Below, in pieces: positions 6,864 through 15,343 of a stretch of 33,087 nt of DNA. The stretch is from Thermodiscus sp. (lineage in GTDB: Archaea; Thermoproteota; Thermoprotei_A; Sulfolobales; Acidilobaceae): the NCBI GenBank assembly GCA_015523485.1, contig WAKH01000086.1:1-33087 (forward strand). The letters are read 5' to 3'. Both the position numbers and the translations under genes were made by a program. The notes under the pieces were generated by a model. It made no database searches and was not told where the DNA came from. It worked only from the letters and a program-made list of their open reading frames with translations. Numbering within the stretch: position 1 is the first letter of the stretch; each line of letters starts with the position of its first letter.

Positions 6864-8013
6864 GGTTCTTGGAATCGATCCTGGAACGGGTTCCATGGAT
6901 CTACTCCTTCTAGACGATAAGGACAACAAAGTGCTCTACGAGGAAGCAATACCGAGGCCTTGGGTAACAGAGAATCCGAGGATAATACTGGATAGAGTCG
7001 AGACACTAAACAAGAAGTATAGTCTAGATGCAATCGCTGCCCCTTCAGGATATGGTATCCCACATAACCTCGAAAGGGACATACTCGATTACATCATGGA
7101 GGCCACCTTTATTCATGAAGACGACTTGAGAGTAAACATTCAAATTCAGGGGCTAAGAAGGGTCATGCTCGAACTCTACAACTCCGGGCTAAACGTCTAC
7201 TTCACCCCAGGCGTCATCCACTTACCCACGGTACCTAAACATAGGAAGACGAACAGGATAGACATGGGGACAGCCGATAAGATATTCACCGTAGCTGCCG
7301 CCCTCTACGACTCTGTGGAAGTCAGAGGAGAAGAACTGGGCAACGCCAACTTCATAGTGGTGGAGGCTGGGAAAGCCTACACTGCATCGATAGCCGTCGA
7401 GTCAGGCACGATAATTGACGGAATTGGAGGGACCCTGGGCGACCACGGATTCCTTGGAGCAGGAGCCTTCGACGCTGAGGTCGCATACACTCTCGCATCA
7501 CTGGAAGGCAGATTCTCCAGGAAGAGACTATTCGAGGGAGGAGCCGGCTTCCTTGCTGGAGAACTAGATGTAGGAAGCTTTGCCGCCAAGATCGCCATGG
7601 GCGATGAAAAAAGTAAATCGGCTCTAGAGTTGCTTGCCGAGTCAGTAGCCAAAAACGTATTCAGACTACTACCCTCCTTCAACACGAAACCAAGAGCACT
7701 ATACGTCAGTGGAAGATTATTCCGCCAAAAACTACTATCGGGCTACATAATAGAGAAGATAGCAGGCAAATTCGAACTCTATGGGCTAGACATGGAGATC
7801 AGACGGGTACCACGCTTTGGAAAACTGACAAAAGAGGGAGCCACCGGAGCCGCCCTACTAGCCAGCGGCTACATGGGCGGAAGGTATGACTGGATAGTAA
7901 AATCTCTAAGACTGCGTGAGTCTAAGGGATCCATATTCGACTACGTGATAATAGGTGGCTTGGCCAATAGAGCAAGGAACTATTTCATAAACGTGGGCCG
8001 GGATACATTATAA
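6856..8013 (+). CDS. DUF1464 family protein, ASKHA ATPase-like fold
   Basis: This protein has the look of archaeal DUF1464, a relative of the acetate/sugar kinase-Hsp70-actin superfamily. The N-terminus VLGIDPGTGSMDLLLLDD is a typical phosphate-1 loop, TFIHEDDLRVNIQIQG and GNANFIVVEAGKAYTA fit the middle, and ALYVSGRLFRQ resembles the adenosine-binding stretch. The substrate is unknown. At 385 residues it is of family length and appears complete. It overlaps the end of the RFAP-synthase-like gene by 8 bases in another frame, which argues for a shared pathway or a chaperone or kinase role for that pathway; this is inference. Confidence 0.78.
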   Translation: MARVLGIDPGTGSMDLLLLDDKDNKVLYEEAIPRPWVTENPRIILDRVETLNKKYSLDAIAAPSGYGIPHNLERDILDYIMEATFIHEDDLRVNIQIQGLRRVMLELYNSGLNVYFTPGVIHLPTVPKHRKTNRIDMGTADKIFTVAAALYDSVEVRGEELGNANFIVVEAGKAYTASIAVESGTIIDGIGGTLGDHGFLGAGAFDAEVAYTLASLEGRFSRKRLFEGGAGFLAGELDVGSFAAKIAMGDEKSKSALELLAESVAKNVFRLLPSFNTKPRALYVSGRLFRQKLLSGYIIEKIAGKFELYGLDMEIRRVPRFGKLTKEGATGAALLASGYMGGRYDWIVKSLRLRESKGSIFDYVIIGGLANRARNYFINVGRDTL

Positions 8014-8054
8014 TACCCTTCGAGTGACTCCAGCATGCGGGGGTGCAGATAGTA

Positions 8055-8264
8055 GTGTCAACTGTACCGGCGAGGAAGATAGACGTCTACGATCCAGTAA
8101 CGCCTCCAGTATGTACCAGCTGTGGCAGGATCATCCATCCAAACGAGCGAGCAACAGTATTCGTATGCCCCAACTGTGGAATAGCAGTGATTAGAAGATG
8201 CGCCAGGTGCAGATCACAGGGAGCAACTTATACCTGTCCAAACTGCGGATTCACGGGGCCTTAA
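8055..8264 (+). CDS. Zinc-ribbon RNA-binding protein (COG2888 type)
   Basis: A ~69-residue protein with four CxxC knuckles: CTSC, CPNC, CARC and CPNC, enough to bind two zinc ions in a treble-ribbon arrangement, ending GFTGP. Small archaeal zinc-ribbon proteins of this kind are encoded next to elongation factor 1-beta and are thought to act in translation, which matches the next gene here. GTG at 8055 is preferred as start since GGGGTG (8040-8045) is 9 bases upstream; an in-frame GTG at 8043 overlaps that ribosome site. A TATA-like CATTATAATA lies near 8006-8015. The aEF1B gene begins 14 bases after the stop. Confidence 0.85.
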   Translation: MSTVPARKIDVYDPVTPPVCTSCGRIIHPNERATVFVCPNCGIAVIRRCARCRSQGATYTCPNCGFTGP

Positions 8265-8278
8265 GGAGGGATTAGAGA

Positions 8279-8548
8279 ATGGCTAGGGTTGCGGTAATAA
8301 TGAAGGTCCTTCCAAACGCGGTCGAAGTCACACCCGACCAGCTACTCGAGAAGATCAAGGAGACTCTGCCGGAAGACTATAAGATAATGGGTAGCGGTGA
8401 GGAGCCGATAGCCTTCGGCCTCAAAGCACTCAAGATAATCATCTCGATCCCCGAAGAGACAGAGGGAGGAACCGAGAAGCTAGAAGAAATCATCAAGGGA
8501 ATCGACATAGTAGAAGAGGTAGAAGTAGAGGCAGTCCACAGGCTTTAA
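8279..8548 (+). CDS. ef1b: Elongation factor 1-beta (aEF1B)
   Basis: The GDP/GTP exchange factor for aEF1A. At 89 residues it is the minimal archaeal form, equal to the C-terminal exchange domain of eukaryotic EF1B. The start ARVAVIMKVLPNAVEV, the central EEPIAFGLKALKIIISIPE and the end IVEEVEVEAVHRL match the family closely. AAGGAGGG precedes the ATG. It is co-transcribed with the zinc-ribbon gene. Confidence 0.95.
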   Translation: MARVAVIMKVLPNAVEVTPDQLLEKIKETLPEDYKIMGSGEEPIAFGLKALKIIISIPEETEGGTEKLEEIIKGIDIVEEVEVEAVHRL

Positions 8549-8577
8549 TCCACACATATCCTTATTTATTGAATCTT

Positions 8578-8588
8578 CCTTTATAGCC
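8578..8588 (+). promoter_or_regulatory. TATA box of the CDC48 gene
   Basis: CCTTTATAGCC lies about 57 bases before the TTG start, which would give a leader of around 30 bases that includes the GGGGTGA ribosome site (8625-8631). Confidence 0.5.
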
Positions 8589-8640
8589 TCTTGTTGGAAC
8601 CACCTCCTATGGAAAGTGCTATGTGGGGTGAACCTACAAA

Positions 8641-10851
8641 TTGACTGAAACACCAAACGAAGAATTCAAGAAGGAAGTAGTCCTAAGAGTCGAAGAAGCG
8701 CGGAACAGAGACACTGGTAGGAAGAGGGTAAGAATCGATATCCAGACAATGAGGGAACTCGGCCTCAGGCCAGGCGATATTGTCGAAATAGAGGGGAAGA
8801 AGAAGACAGTGGCAATAGTATGGCCAGGGCTACCTGAAGATAATGGTAGAAACATCATAAGAATGGATGGAATCCTCAGGAAGAGTGCAGGCGTAAACGT
8901 GGGAGATAAGGTTATCGTAAGGAAAGCCGAAGTACAACCCGCAGTCAAGATTAAGCTTGCCCCAGTAAGCCAGTCATCAGTTATAGACGAGGGATTCAAG
9001 AGATACATAAAGAAGAGGCTCCTCGGAATCCCAGTTGTTGAGAGAGACATAATACAGATCCCAGTGCTAAGCCAAGGCATACCCTACACCGTAGTTGTAA
9101 CGAAGCCAAGGGGACCCGTCATTATAACTGAGAAGACTACTATCGAGGTGCTAAACAAGCCTCTCAGCCCAAGCCAAGTACCAAGAGTATTCTACGAGGA
9201 CATCGGTGGACTATCAAGCGTTATCGAGAGGGTCAGAGAGCTAATAGAGCTGCCACTGAGACATCCAGAGTTATTCGCTAGACTAGGCATCGAGCCGCCA
9301 AAGGGCGTCTTACTCTATGGCCCGCCAGGTACAGGCAAGACTCTACTGGCTAAGGCAGTAGCAACGGAAAGCGACGCATACTTCATCGCGATAAATGGTC
9401 CTGAGATTATGAGTAAGTTTTATGGTGAGAGTGAGCAGAGGCTTAGGGAGATTTTCAAGGAGGCTGAGGAGAATGCTCCAAGCATAATATTCATAGACGA
9501 AATAGACGCAATAGCACCAAAAAGAGATGAGGTCGCTGGAGAGGTAGAGAGGAGAGTAGTAGCACAGCTCCTAGCCCTAATGGACGGCTTGTCCACAAGG
9601 GGCCAAGTAATTGTAATAGCCGCAACCAACAGGCCAAACGCTCTAGACCCCGCGTTGAGAAGACCCGGTAGATTCGATAGAGAGATCGAAGTACCACTAC
9701 CAGACAAACAGGGTAGGCTAGAGATCTTGCAGATACACACGAGGCACATGCCACTAGCCGAAGACGTAGACTTAGAGATGCTTGCGGAAATAACAAAGGG
9801 ATACACTGGAGCAGACCTAGCGGCGCTAGTGAGAGAAGCCGCAATGCATGCACTGCGAAGATACCTCCCCGAAATAGACATTGAGGAGGAAAGGATACCC
9901 GTAGAAGTTCTCGAAAAGATGGTCGTAAAGATGGAGGACTTCATGGCGGCCTTCAAAGAAATAACACCAAGCGGTCTGAGAGAAATACAGGTTGAGATAC
10001 CCGAAGTAAGATGGGACGATATAGGAGGACTGAAAGAGGCCAAGATAGAACTAAGGGAGACTGTAGAGTGGCCGCTAAAGTACCCACACGCATTCGCCAG
10101 GCTAGGAGTCAAGCCGCCTAGAGGCATACTCCTCTTCGGCCCGCCAGGAACGGGCAAGACTCTGCTAGCTAAAGCAGTTGCAACAGAGAGTGGCGCCAAC
10201 TTCATCGCTGTAAGGGGACCCGAGGTACTAAGCAAGTGGGTAGGAGAAAGCGAGAAGATGATAAGAGAAATATTCAGAAAGGCCCGACAATACGCCCCAG
10301 CAGTAGTATTCTTCGACGAGATAGACGCTATAGCCTCGGTGAGGGGAACAGAGATAGGATCAAGAGTAGGAGAACGCATTGTAAGCCAGCTACTAACAGA
10401 GATAGACGGTATATCAGAGCTATCCGATGTAGTAGTGATAGCCGCAACCAACAGGCCAGACATCATCGACCCAGCACTCCTAAGGCCAGGACGGCTAGAG
10501 AAACTGATCTACGTACCACCGCCTGACATGGAGGGTAGACTGGAGATCCTACGAATACACACGAGAAACGTGCCACTGGGAGATGATGTAGACCTAGTAG
10601 AGATAGCCAAGAGGACAGAAGGATACACAGGAGCAGACTTAGCGGCGTTGGTAAGAGAGGCTGCAATGCTAGCATTAAGGGAGAGTCTAGAGGCAAAGTA
10701 CGTGGCTATGAGGCACTTCGAGGAAGCACTACTCAAGGTCAAGCCAAGTGTAACGGAGCAAATGATTGAATACTACAGGAGATGGCTAGAGTCAGCCAGG
10801 CAAATGAAGGTTGCAAGGAAGGCTCAGGCAGCTCCAACCCTGACATACTAG
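8641..10851 (+). CDS. cdc48: CDC48/VAT-type AAA+ ATPase
   Basis: The archaeal p97 homologue, a hexameric unfoldase acting in protein quality control, probably with the 20S proteasome. The 736 residues hold an N domain (double-psi barrel, to about residue 185) and two AAA modules. D1 has Walker A GPPGTGKT near residue 227 and Walker [16 protein letters not shown]2 has Walker A near residue 500 and [15 protein letters not shown], each followed by the second region of homology (AATNRP, RPGRFDR / RPGRLEK). All catalytic residues are intact. The TTG start has GGGGTGA 9 bases upstream. The C-terminus TLTY is not an obvious HbYX proteasome-docking motif. Codons between about 9403 and 9480 differ clearly from the rest. 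Confidence 0.96.
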   Translation: MTETPNEEFKKEVVLRVEEARNRDTGRKRVRIDIQTMRELGLRPGDIVEIEGKKKTVAIVWPGLPEDNGRNIIRMDGILRKSAGVNVGDKVIVRKAEVQPAVKIKLAPVSQSSVIDEGFKRYIKKRLLGIPVVERDIIQIPVLSQGIPYTVVVTKPRGPVIITEKTTIEVLNKPLSPSQVPRVFYEDIGGLSSVIERVRELIELPLRHPELFARLGIEPPKGVLLYGPPGTGKTLLAKAVATESDAYFIAINGPEIMSKFYGESEQRLREIFKEAEENAPSIIFIDEIDAIAPKRDEVAGEVERRVVAQLLALMDGLSTRGQVIVIAATNRPNALDPALRRPGRFDREIEVPLPDKQGRLEILQIHTRHMPLAEDVDLEMLAEITKGYTGADLAALVREAAMHALRRYLPEIDIEEERIPVEVLEKMVVKMEDFMAAFKEITPSGLREIQVEIPEVRWDDIGGLKEAKIELRETVEWPLKYPHAFARLGVKPPRGILLFGPPGTGKTLLAKAVATESGANFIAVRGPEVLSKWVGESEKMIREIFRKARQYAPAVVFFDEIDAIASVRGTEIGSRVGERIVSQLLTEIDGISELSDVVVIAATNRPDIIDPALLRPGRLEKLIYVPPPDMEGRLEILRIHTRNVPLGDDVDLVEIAKRTEGYTGADLAALVREAAMLALRESLEAKYVAMRHFEEALLKVKPSVTEQMIEYYRRWLESARQMKVARKAQAAPTLTY

Positions 10852-10921
10852 AATCCATCCTCAATATTATCATCATATTTAGGTCCTGCAGCCTACATTC
10901 TTTCACAATGGGGTGGCGATA

Positions 10922-11164
10922 GTGAATGTATGGTCTCCTCAACCACTAATTAACAGCGTATACGAGACGTTATTGAAGCTCTCTAAGAACGGTACGGTGC
11001 CCGTGGAAGAGTCAGACCTAATTGCCGAGCTGAAAAGGAGAGGGGAGGATGTCTCTAGGAGGGATCTTGCCAAGATACTAATGACCCTGGAGATTCTGGG
11101 CTATATCTCAACCCAGACGAGCAAGGAAGAACTCCTGATCAGTGTAAAGAAGGGGAAGGAGTAA
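10922..11164 (+). CDS. Small winged-helix-like protein upstream of fen
   Basis: About 80 residues, with a predicted helix-turn-helix and wing: INSVYETLLKLSKNGTVPV, then VSRRDLAKILMTLEILGYIS and a terminal strand pair. No named family is recognised. The pattern suggests a DNA- or protein-binding winged helix. GTG at 10922 is preferred because GGGGTG (10910-10915) lies 6 bases upstream; a GTG at 10913 falls inside that site. A TATA-like CATATTTAGG is near 10874. The stop TAA overlaps the ATG of fen (TAATG), so the two are tightly coupled, and the product may help FEN1 or its regulation. That is inference. Confidence 0.78.
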   Translation: MNVWSPQPLINSVYETLLKLSKNGTVPVEESDLIAELKRRGEDVSRRDLAKILMTLEILGYISTQTSKEELLISVKKGKE

Positions 11165-12213
11165 TGGGGGTCAACCTCAGAGACATAATACCGCCAGGAG
11201 CGAAGCAAGAGGTTGATCTGAGGGCCCTGAAGGGTAGGGTGATTGCCCTAGACGCCTACAACGCATTATATCAGTTCCTCGCGGCGATAAGGCAGCCAGA
11301 TGGGACGCCACTAATGGATAGGCAGGGGAGAGTTACCAGCCATCTCTCTGGCTTATTCTATAGAACAATTAACCTCGCCGAGGAAGGAATAAAGCCGGTT
11401 TACGTCTTCGATGGTAAGCCTCCTGAGCTGAAGAAAAAGGAGCTCGAAACAAGGTTCTCGAGGAGGGCTGAGGCCGAGAAAAAGTATGTTGAAGCGAAAA
11501 AAGTCGGCCTAGTCGAGGAAGCGCGTAAATACGCTGTACAGGCGATCCGCCTTACGAAGGACATGGTTGAAGACGCAAAAAGACTGCTAACCGCTATGGG
11601 TATACCATGGGTTCAAGCACCAGAGGAGGGAGAAGCACAGGCAGCATATATCGCGAGTAAGGGCGAGGCTTGGGCTGCAGGTAGCCAGGACTACGATGTT
11701 CTCCTCTTCGGGTCCCCTAGGCTTGCTAGGAATCTAACCATTACTGGGAGGAGGAAACTACCCGGCAAGGACGTCTACATAACAATTAAGCCTGAGATTA
11801 TAGAGCTAAGAAAACTCCTCGAGAGTCTAGGTTTATCGAGAGAACAGTTAATACTTCTCGGCATACTATTGGGTACAGACTACAACCCTAGAGGTATACC
11901 AGGTTATGGTCCTAAGAACGCCCTCAACCTAGTTAGGAGTATCCAGGACGTGGAGAAGGCTCTCGACACTATACAGGCTAGGCTTCCTCAATACGATATT
12001 AAGAAGATATTCAATTATTTCCTAGAACCCGTTGTCACTGACGATTACAAGATCGAGTTCAACGAGCCCGATCTGAACGAGATAAGGCGAATACTAGTCG
12101 AAGAACACGACTTCAACCCCGAGAGAGTAAATAGGGCTTATGAGAGGCTTAAGAAGGCCTATAGAGAGAATCTGAAGACGAGACATGTAGGTCTGGATGC
12201 CTGGTTTGGCTAG
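11164..12213 (+). CDS. fen: Flap endonuclease 1
   Basis: A structure-specific nuclease that removes 5' flaps in Okazaki fragment maturation and base excision repair. At 349 residues it has the N-terminal nuclease region (VIALDAYNALYQFLAAI, with metal-binding Asp), the internal region PEEGEAQAAYIASKG and GSQDYDVLLFG, and the helix-hairpin-helix segment LLGTDYNPRGIPGYGPKNAL. The last residues, VGLDAWFG, form a PCNA-interaction (PIP-like) motif with the usual Leu and Trp-Phe but without the Gln. It overlaps the last four bases of the convergent gene. FEN1 partners PCNA, which is encoded 10 kb away in the window. Confidence 0.96.
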   Translation: MGVNLRDIIPPGAKQEVDLRALKGRVIALDAYNALYQFLAAIRQPDGTPLMDRQGRVTSHLSGLFYRTINLAEEGIKPVYVFDGKPPELKKKELETRFSRRAEAEKKYVEAKKVGLVEEARKYAVQAIRLTKDMVEDAKRLLTAMGIPWVQAPEEGEAQAAYIASKGEAWAAGSQDYDVLLFGSPRLARNLTITGRRKLPGKDVYITIKPEIIELRKLLESLGLSREQLILLGILLGTDYNPRGIPGYGPKNALNLVRSIQDVEKALDTIQARLPQYDIKKIFNYFLEPVVTDDYKIEFNEPDLNEIRRILVEEHDFNPERVNRAYERLKKAYRENLKTRHVGLDAWFG

Positions 12214-12803
12214 TCGAACTTGTCGAGCAGGTCCTTAACATTTGGTTTTTTGATACCAAGCCATTCTGGCTTAAGCACAGTCGATGTTGTTCCTTCAATG
12301 TATTCTACATAGATCTGCCTGTTCAGGAGCTTCTCAGCTAGTTTCAGTATGTATTTTCCCTTTAGGGAGTCTAGAAGGCGCTTCGCCTCCTGCGGTACCT
12401 TTATGACGAATACCTGGCTACCATCGGGTAGGTAAGCTTCCTGCATGCCGAGCACCTTGTACGGCGCGATCAAGTCTTCTATCAACTGTCTCTTGTCCTT
12501 CCTGTGTTCAACGATTATGACTCGGCTTATTTCTTCACTGTTCAATGCTTTCCTGACATCAGCTCCGAGTGTTGAAGGTAGACTCTCCCCCGACTCAACT
12601 AGAACGTAGAGGATATCATCGATCTGATAGGATTTAACATACTTTATGTCGTAGTTCCGGTATTTCTTCTCGATATCGACGAATGCCTTCATTACCCTCA
12701 CGTCGAGATCGGTATACTTTCCACTATTGACTAGCGATTCACACCTAGGACAAAGGACCCCGCTCTTGATGCATATCTTGTCCAATGGTATCTTTATGGC
12801 CAC
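12210..12803 (-). CDS. KH-domain / NusA-like transcription or RNA-binding protein
   Basis: About 197 residues starting MAIKIPLDKICIKSGVLCPRC, with a CPRC knuckle near the start. Two regions resemble tandem KH folds: one around EEISRVIIVEHRKDKRQLIEDL and one around YILKLAEKLLNRQIYVEYI. Crenarchaeal proteins of this type are usually described as NusA-like; a role in RNA binding is likely but not shown. GTG at 12803 is chosen because GGGGTGG is 7-9 bases upstream; a TTG at 12839 would add 12 residues but has no ribosome site. TATA-like ATTATAAC near 12865 fits. It converges on fen and is divergent from rpl40e. Confidence 0.7.
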   Translation of the reverse strand: MAIKIPLDKICIKSGVLCPRCESLVNSGKYTDLDVRVMKAFVDIEKKYRNYDIKYVKSYQIDDILYVLVESGESLPSTLGADVRKALNSEEISRVIIVEHRKDKRQLIEDLIAPYKVLGMQEAYLPDGSQVFVIKVPQEAKRLLDSLKGKYILKLAEKLLNRQIYVEYIEGTTSTVLKPEWLGIKKPNVKDLLDKFD

Positions 12804-12861
12804 CTGCAGCACCACCCCAGAACACTCGTGTTTAACCAACAGTTAAGTATCGGGCAGACTC

Positions 12862-12883
12862 GAAGTTATAATTAATAACCCCG
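12862..12883. promoter_or_regulatory. Divergent promoter region of the NusA-like gene and rpl40e
   Basis: The stretch AGTTATAATTAATAACC contains TATA-like sequences readable in both directions, placed about 35 bases before the rpl40e ATG and about 60 bases before the start of the minus-strand gene. Confidence 0.4.
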
Positions 12884-12914
12884 TTAATCCAACCAGCCGA
12901 CCGGGGTGGAATAG

Positions 12915-13067
12915 ATGCCAATAACAGACCCAGAGCTGATAGCAATAGTGGAGAAGAGGGTCCTCAACAAGCTAGTGTGCAGGAAGTGTGGTGCCCTCAA
13001 CCCGCCGGGAGCGAAGAAGTGTAGACGCTGTAAGAGCAAGAACCTGAGGCCCAAGAAGAAGAAGTAG
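12915..13067 (+). CDS. rpl40e: 50S ribosomal protein L40e
   Basis: A 50-residue zinc-finger ribosomal protein. It reads [17 protein letters not shown] at the start and has the C-x2-C / C-x2-C finger [18 protein letters not shown], then KNLRPKKKK. Archaeal L40e lacks the ubiquitin fusion of eukaryotes, as here. GGGGTGGA lies 6 bases before the ATG. Length and sequence are typical. About 150 AT-rich bases with no recognisable gene follow before the tRNA-Glu gene. Confidence 0.95.
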   Translation: MPITDPELIAIVEKRVLNKLVCRKCGALNPPGAKKCRRCKSKNLRPKKKK

Positions 13068-13216
13068 AGTTTTAAAATACTCCGCATAAATTTTAGAATT
13101 TAATTCTCGCGTCTCCGATTATTTGTCCGCGCCACTGATAACATATCCCCTAGATATTCTGAATTAGGCTGGAGGATTAGATTGTAGGTTCTGAGAATGG
13201 GGGTCCCGCGCGGCGT
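13068..13216. other. AT-rich intergenic stretch without a recognised gene
   Basis: About 150 bases between rpl40e and the end of tRNA-Glu. The left half (AGTTTTAAAATACTCC and TAAATTTTAGAATTTAATTC) is AT-rich and could hold termination signals for rpl40e. No C or D box pair or tRNA-like fold was seen, although three CTGA tetramers occur. Confidence 0.5.
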
Positions 13217-13294
13217 TGGTGCCGCCGCCGGGATTTGAACCCGGGTCACGGGCTCGAAAGGCCCGCATACTGGGCCGGGCTATACTACGGCGGC
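13217..13294 (-). tRNA. trnE: tRNA-Glu (TTC), no intron
   Basis: Read on the minus strand, acceptor GCCGCCG pairs with CGGCGGC, followed by A73 and an encoded CCA. The D arm is the short GTAT/GTAT form typical of tRNA-Glu, the anticodon stem is CGGGC/GCCCG around the loop CTTTCGA with anticodon TTC (13256-13258), and the T arm is CCGGG-TTCAAAT-CCCGG. It is uninterrupted, unlike the two other tRNA genes in the window. Confidence 0.96.
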
Positions 13295-13320
13295 GCCCAT
13301 AATGGAATCATGTTAATTGG

Positions 13321-13330
13321 GGTTATAAGG
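13321..13330 (-). promoter_or_regulatory. TATA box of the tRNA-Glu gene
   Basis: On the minus strand this reads CCTTATAACC, centred about 32 bases before the tRNA, closely matching the CCTTATACC element of tRNA-Tyr. Confidence 0.65.
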
Positions 13331-13406
13331 ATTAGCAGGGGGTTCATGGCTCCGGGACAGTATTCTTTTAAGACTATAGGACAGCCTGGGGTTTTGGGGA
13401 TAGGTT

Positions 13407-13613
13407 ATGGGTGGAAAGCACGGCAAGTACGTCTACGTGAAGAGGAGCGACGGCTGGTATGTCAAGGTTAGAGTGTTTAAGAGTAGGGCCGAGGATGACC
13501 CAGAGCGATATATCGTCGTCGGCCCTAAAGTTAAGGAGCCGCCCTTCACATACGAGGTATTGGATGAGGAGGAACTCCCCGAAGAAGTTCGCGAAAGGTT
13601 GAGGGACGTCTAG
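13407..13613 (+). CDS. Small basic protein, DUF5622-like
   Basis: A 68-residue protein that starts MGGKHGKYVYVKRSDGWYVK and has DPERYIVVGPKVKEPPF in the middle and LPEEVRERLR at the end. It looks like the small crenarchaeal family DUF5622, of unknown function; this assignment is from memory and tentative. The sequence suggests a compact beta-sheet with a final helix. The upstream TATA-like CTTTTAAGAC (about 13366-13375) and a GGGGATAGG-like site fit the ATG start. The glycosyltransferase gene starts about 20 bases after the stop. Confidence 0.75.
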   Translation: MGGKHGKYVYVKRSDGWYVKVRVFKSRAEDDPERYIVVGPKVKEPPFTYEVLDEEELPEEVRERLRDV

Positions 13614-13632
13614 ATACGCTAGAGTGATAGAC

Positions 13633-14727
13633 TTGAGTAAGCCTAGCGTATCCATCATTATCCCAACTTATAATGAAGCAGAGAACATTGGTCCTTTATT
13701 GGATAAAATTGTAGAAGTATTGGAATCTAACGGTTACTCCTCATTTGAGGTAATTGTTGTAGACGATAACTCCCCTGACGGTACATGCAATATTGTCCGC
13801 GCGAAAGGAGAAAGGGACCCTAGGATAAAGTGTATTCTCAGAACCCAGGAAAAGGGTCTCTCCTCGGCAGTAGTAACAGGCTATAAGAACGCGAAATCAG
13901 ATATCGCTGTAGTTATGGACGCCGATTTCCAACACCCACCAGAGGTTATCCCGAAACTCATCAAGGCTATAGAAGAGGGAGCCGATATTGCAATCGCAAC
14001 ACGTTATGGAAAAGGTGGTGGAGTAGAGGGATGGAGTAGGATAAGGTTACTTATGAGCAGAGTAGCTACTATAGGCGTTAAAATCCTGATTAGAGAAGCA
14101 AGGAATACTAGCGATCCGCTCTCAGGCTTCTTCGCAGTAAGGCTAAGCACAATTAACCTAGAGGGCCTTAAGCCCAAGGGGTTCAAAATCCTCCTAGAAA
14201 TACTTGCACGACACCCCTGCCTCAAGGTAAAAGAGGTCCCCTACGTCTTCAAGAAAAGGAGGAGTGGGGAGAGCAAGTTAGGCTTCAGCGTAATAACTGA
14301 CTTTCTAATGCAATCCTGGGAAATCTCACCCATGCCTAGGTTCCTCCTAGTCGGAGCAAGCGGAGTCCTAGTAAACCTCCTAACCATGTGGCTCATACTA
14401 AAGCTGACAGGCCTCTTGGATTTAGCCAGCATAGCGGGAATCGAAGCGAGCATCCTATCGAACTTTGCATTACATGAGACATTCACCTTCCGCCACTACT
14501 TCAAGAGGGATTGCCTAGGTAGAGGAGCGGTCAAAAGGCTACTATACTATCATAGGGCTTCTCTCGCATCGATAATCACCACCTACATAGTAATGAGGTT
14601 ACTAGTAACACTACTCTCGATGAACCCGGTTCTTGGCCAATTCATAGGAATCCTAATGGGTTTCGCAGTGAATTATCTTCTATCGGTGGAGACGGTCTGG
14701 GAGTGTGGAAGATATGGTGGATGCTGA
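13633..14727 (+). CDS. Dolichol-phosphate mannosyltransferase-like GT2 fused to a GtrA domain
   Basis: A membrane glycosyltransferase that probably makes a polyprenyl-phosphate sugar for N-glycosylation or surface glycans. Residues 1 to about 230 form the GT2 catalytic domain: SVSIIIPTYNEAENI, VVDDNSPDGT, the DxD region VMDADFQHPPEVIPKLI, and ADIAIATRYGKGGGVEGWS. The rest is a GtrA-type domain with about four membrane spans (FLLVGASGVLVNLLTMWLI; ASIITTYIVMRLLVTLLS; FIGILMGFAVNYLLS). This GT2-GtrA fusion is common in archaea. TTG at 13633 has GAGTGAT 5 bases upstream; GTG at 13624 is an alternative. Its end overlaps the next gene. Confidence 0.9.
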   Translation: MSKPSVSIIIPTYNEAENIGPLLDKIVEVLESNGYSSFEVIVVDDNSPDGTCNIVRAKGERDPRIKCILRTQEKGLSSAVVTGYKNAKSDIAVVMDADFQHPPEVIPKLIKAIEEGADIAIATRYGKGGGVEGWSRIRLLMSRVATIGVKILIREARNTSDPLSGFFAVRLSTINLEGLKPKGFKILLEILARHPCLKVKEVPYVFKKRRSGESKLGFSVITDFLMQSWEISPMPRFLLVGASGVLVNLLTMWLILKLTGLLDLASIAGIEASILSNFALHETFTFRHYFKRDCLGRGAVKRLLYYHRASLASIITTYIVMRLLVTLLSMNPVLGQFIGILMGFAVNYLLSVETVWECGRYGGC

Positions 14728-15334
14728 AGCCTACAAGAAGCTAGTAGAGGAGATAAGGAACTGTAAGAAATGCCCCCTCTATAGAACTCGTAAAAACGCT
14801 GTCCCAGGCGAGGGCCCCCTTGAAGTTGAAGTAATGCTGATAGGAGAGGCCCCCGGGAGAAAAGAGGACGAGCAGGGCAGACCCTTTGTGGGGATGGCAG
14901 GTAAGCTCCTTGATGCAACCCTCGAGAAGGTTGGATTATCCAGGAAATCCGTCTATATTACCAATGTTGTGAAATGCCGGCCTCCGGGGAACAGGGATCC
15001 TAAACAGGAAGAAGTACAGGCATGCCTACCCTATCTGAGGAAACAGATAGAGTTGTTGAGGCCTAAAGTGATAGTTGCATTAGGAAGGATCTCGGGGAAA
15101 CTATTGTATAATCTAGCAGGACTGCCCTGGAAAGGGATCTCGAAGGAGAGGGGCAAGGTTAGGGATGCAAGGTTGTTTGGAATAGATACCAAGATCATAG
15201 CAACCTATCATCCAGCGGCTGCATTATACAATCCCCAGTTGAGGAGTTCCATAGAACATGATCTACGGCAAGTTGCGGAAATTAAGAAGATGAACGGGGA
15301 GGGCAAGAGGAAGACCCTGGAGGACTTCTTCTAG
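14714..15334 (+). CDS. udg: Family 4 uracil-DNA glycosylase (Fe-S)
   Basis: It removes uracil arising from cytosine deamination, a major threat at high temperature. The four Fe-S cysteines are present as CKKC near residues 17-20, KCRPP near 88 and ACLPYL near 104. The catalytic loop reads GEAPGRKEDEQGRPFVG and the second motif is ATYHPAAAL. The C-terminus RKTLEDFF resembles a PCNA-interaction motif (Leu and Phe-Phe, no Gln), so coupling to the sliding clamp is plausible. ATG at 14714 is preferred for GGGAG 8 or more bases upstream; GTG at 14705 is in frame. The start lies inside the end of the glycosyltransferase gene. Confidence 0.95.
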   Translation: MVDAEAYKKLVEEIRNCKKCPLYRTRKNAVPGEGPLEVEVMLIGEAPGRKEDEQGRPFVGMAGKLLDATLEKVGLSRKSVYITNVVKCRPPGNRDPKQEEVQACLPYLRKQIELLRPKVIVALGRISGKLLYNLAGLPWKGISKERGKVRDARLFGIDTKIIATYHPAAALYNPQLRSSIEHDLRQVAEIKKMNGEGKRKTLEDFF

Positions 15335-15343
15335 TAGTGTAAC

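Noticed and set aside
9420-10466. Long minus-strand frame of 348 codons opposite CDC48
   Set aside because: It is a Ser-rich shadow of the AAA ATPase coding frame produced by its codon use, with no family resemblance.
13178-13189. TAGATTGTAGGT repeated at 32619-32630
   Set aside because: Shared 12-mers are expected by chance in a window of this size, and the flanks do not match.
13235-13471. Plus-strand open frame of 78 codons
   Set aside because: It runs through the tRNA-Glu gene antisense and into the DUF5622-like gene in another frame; its sequence has no protein-like features.
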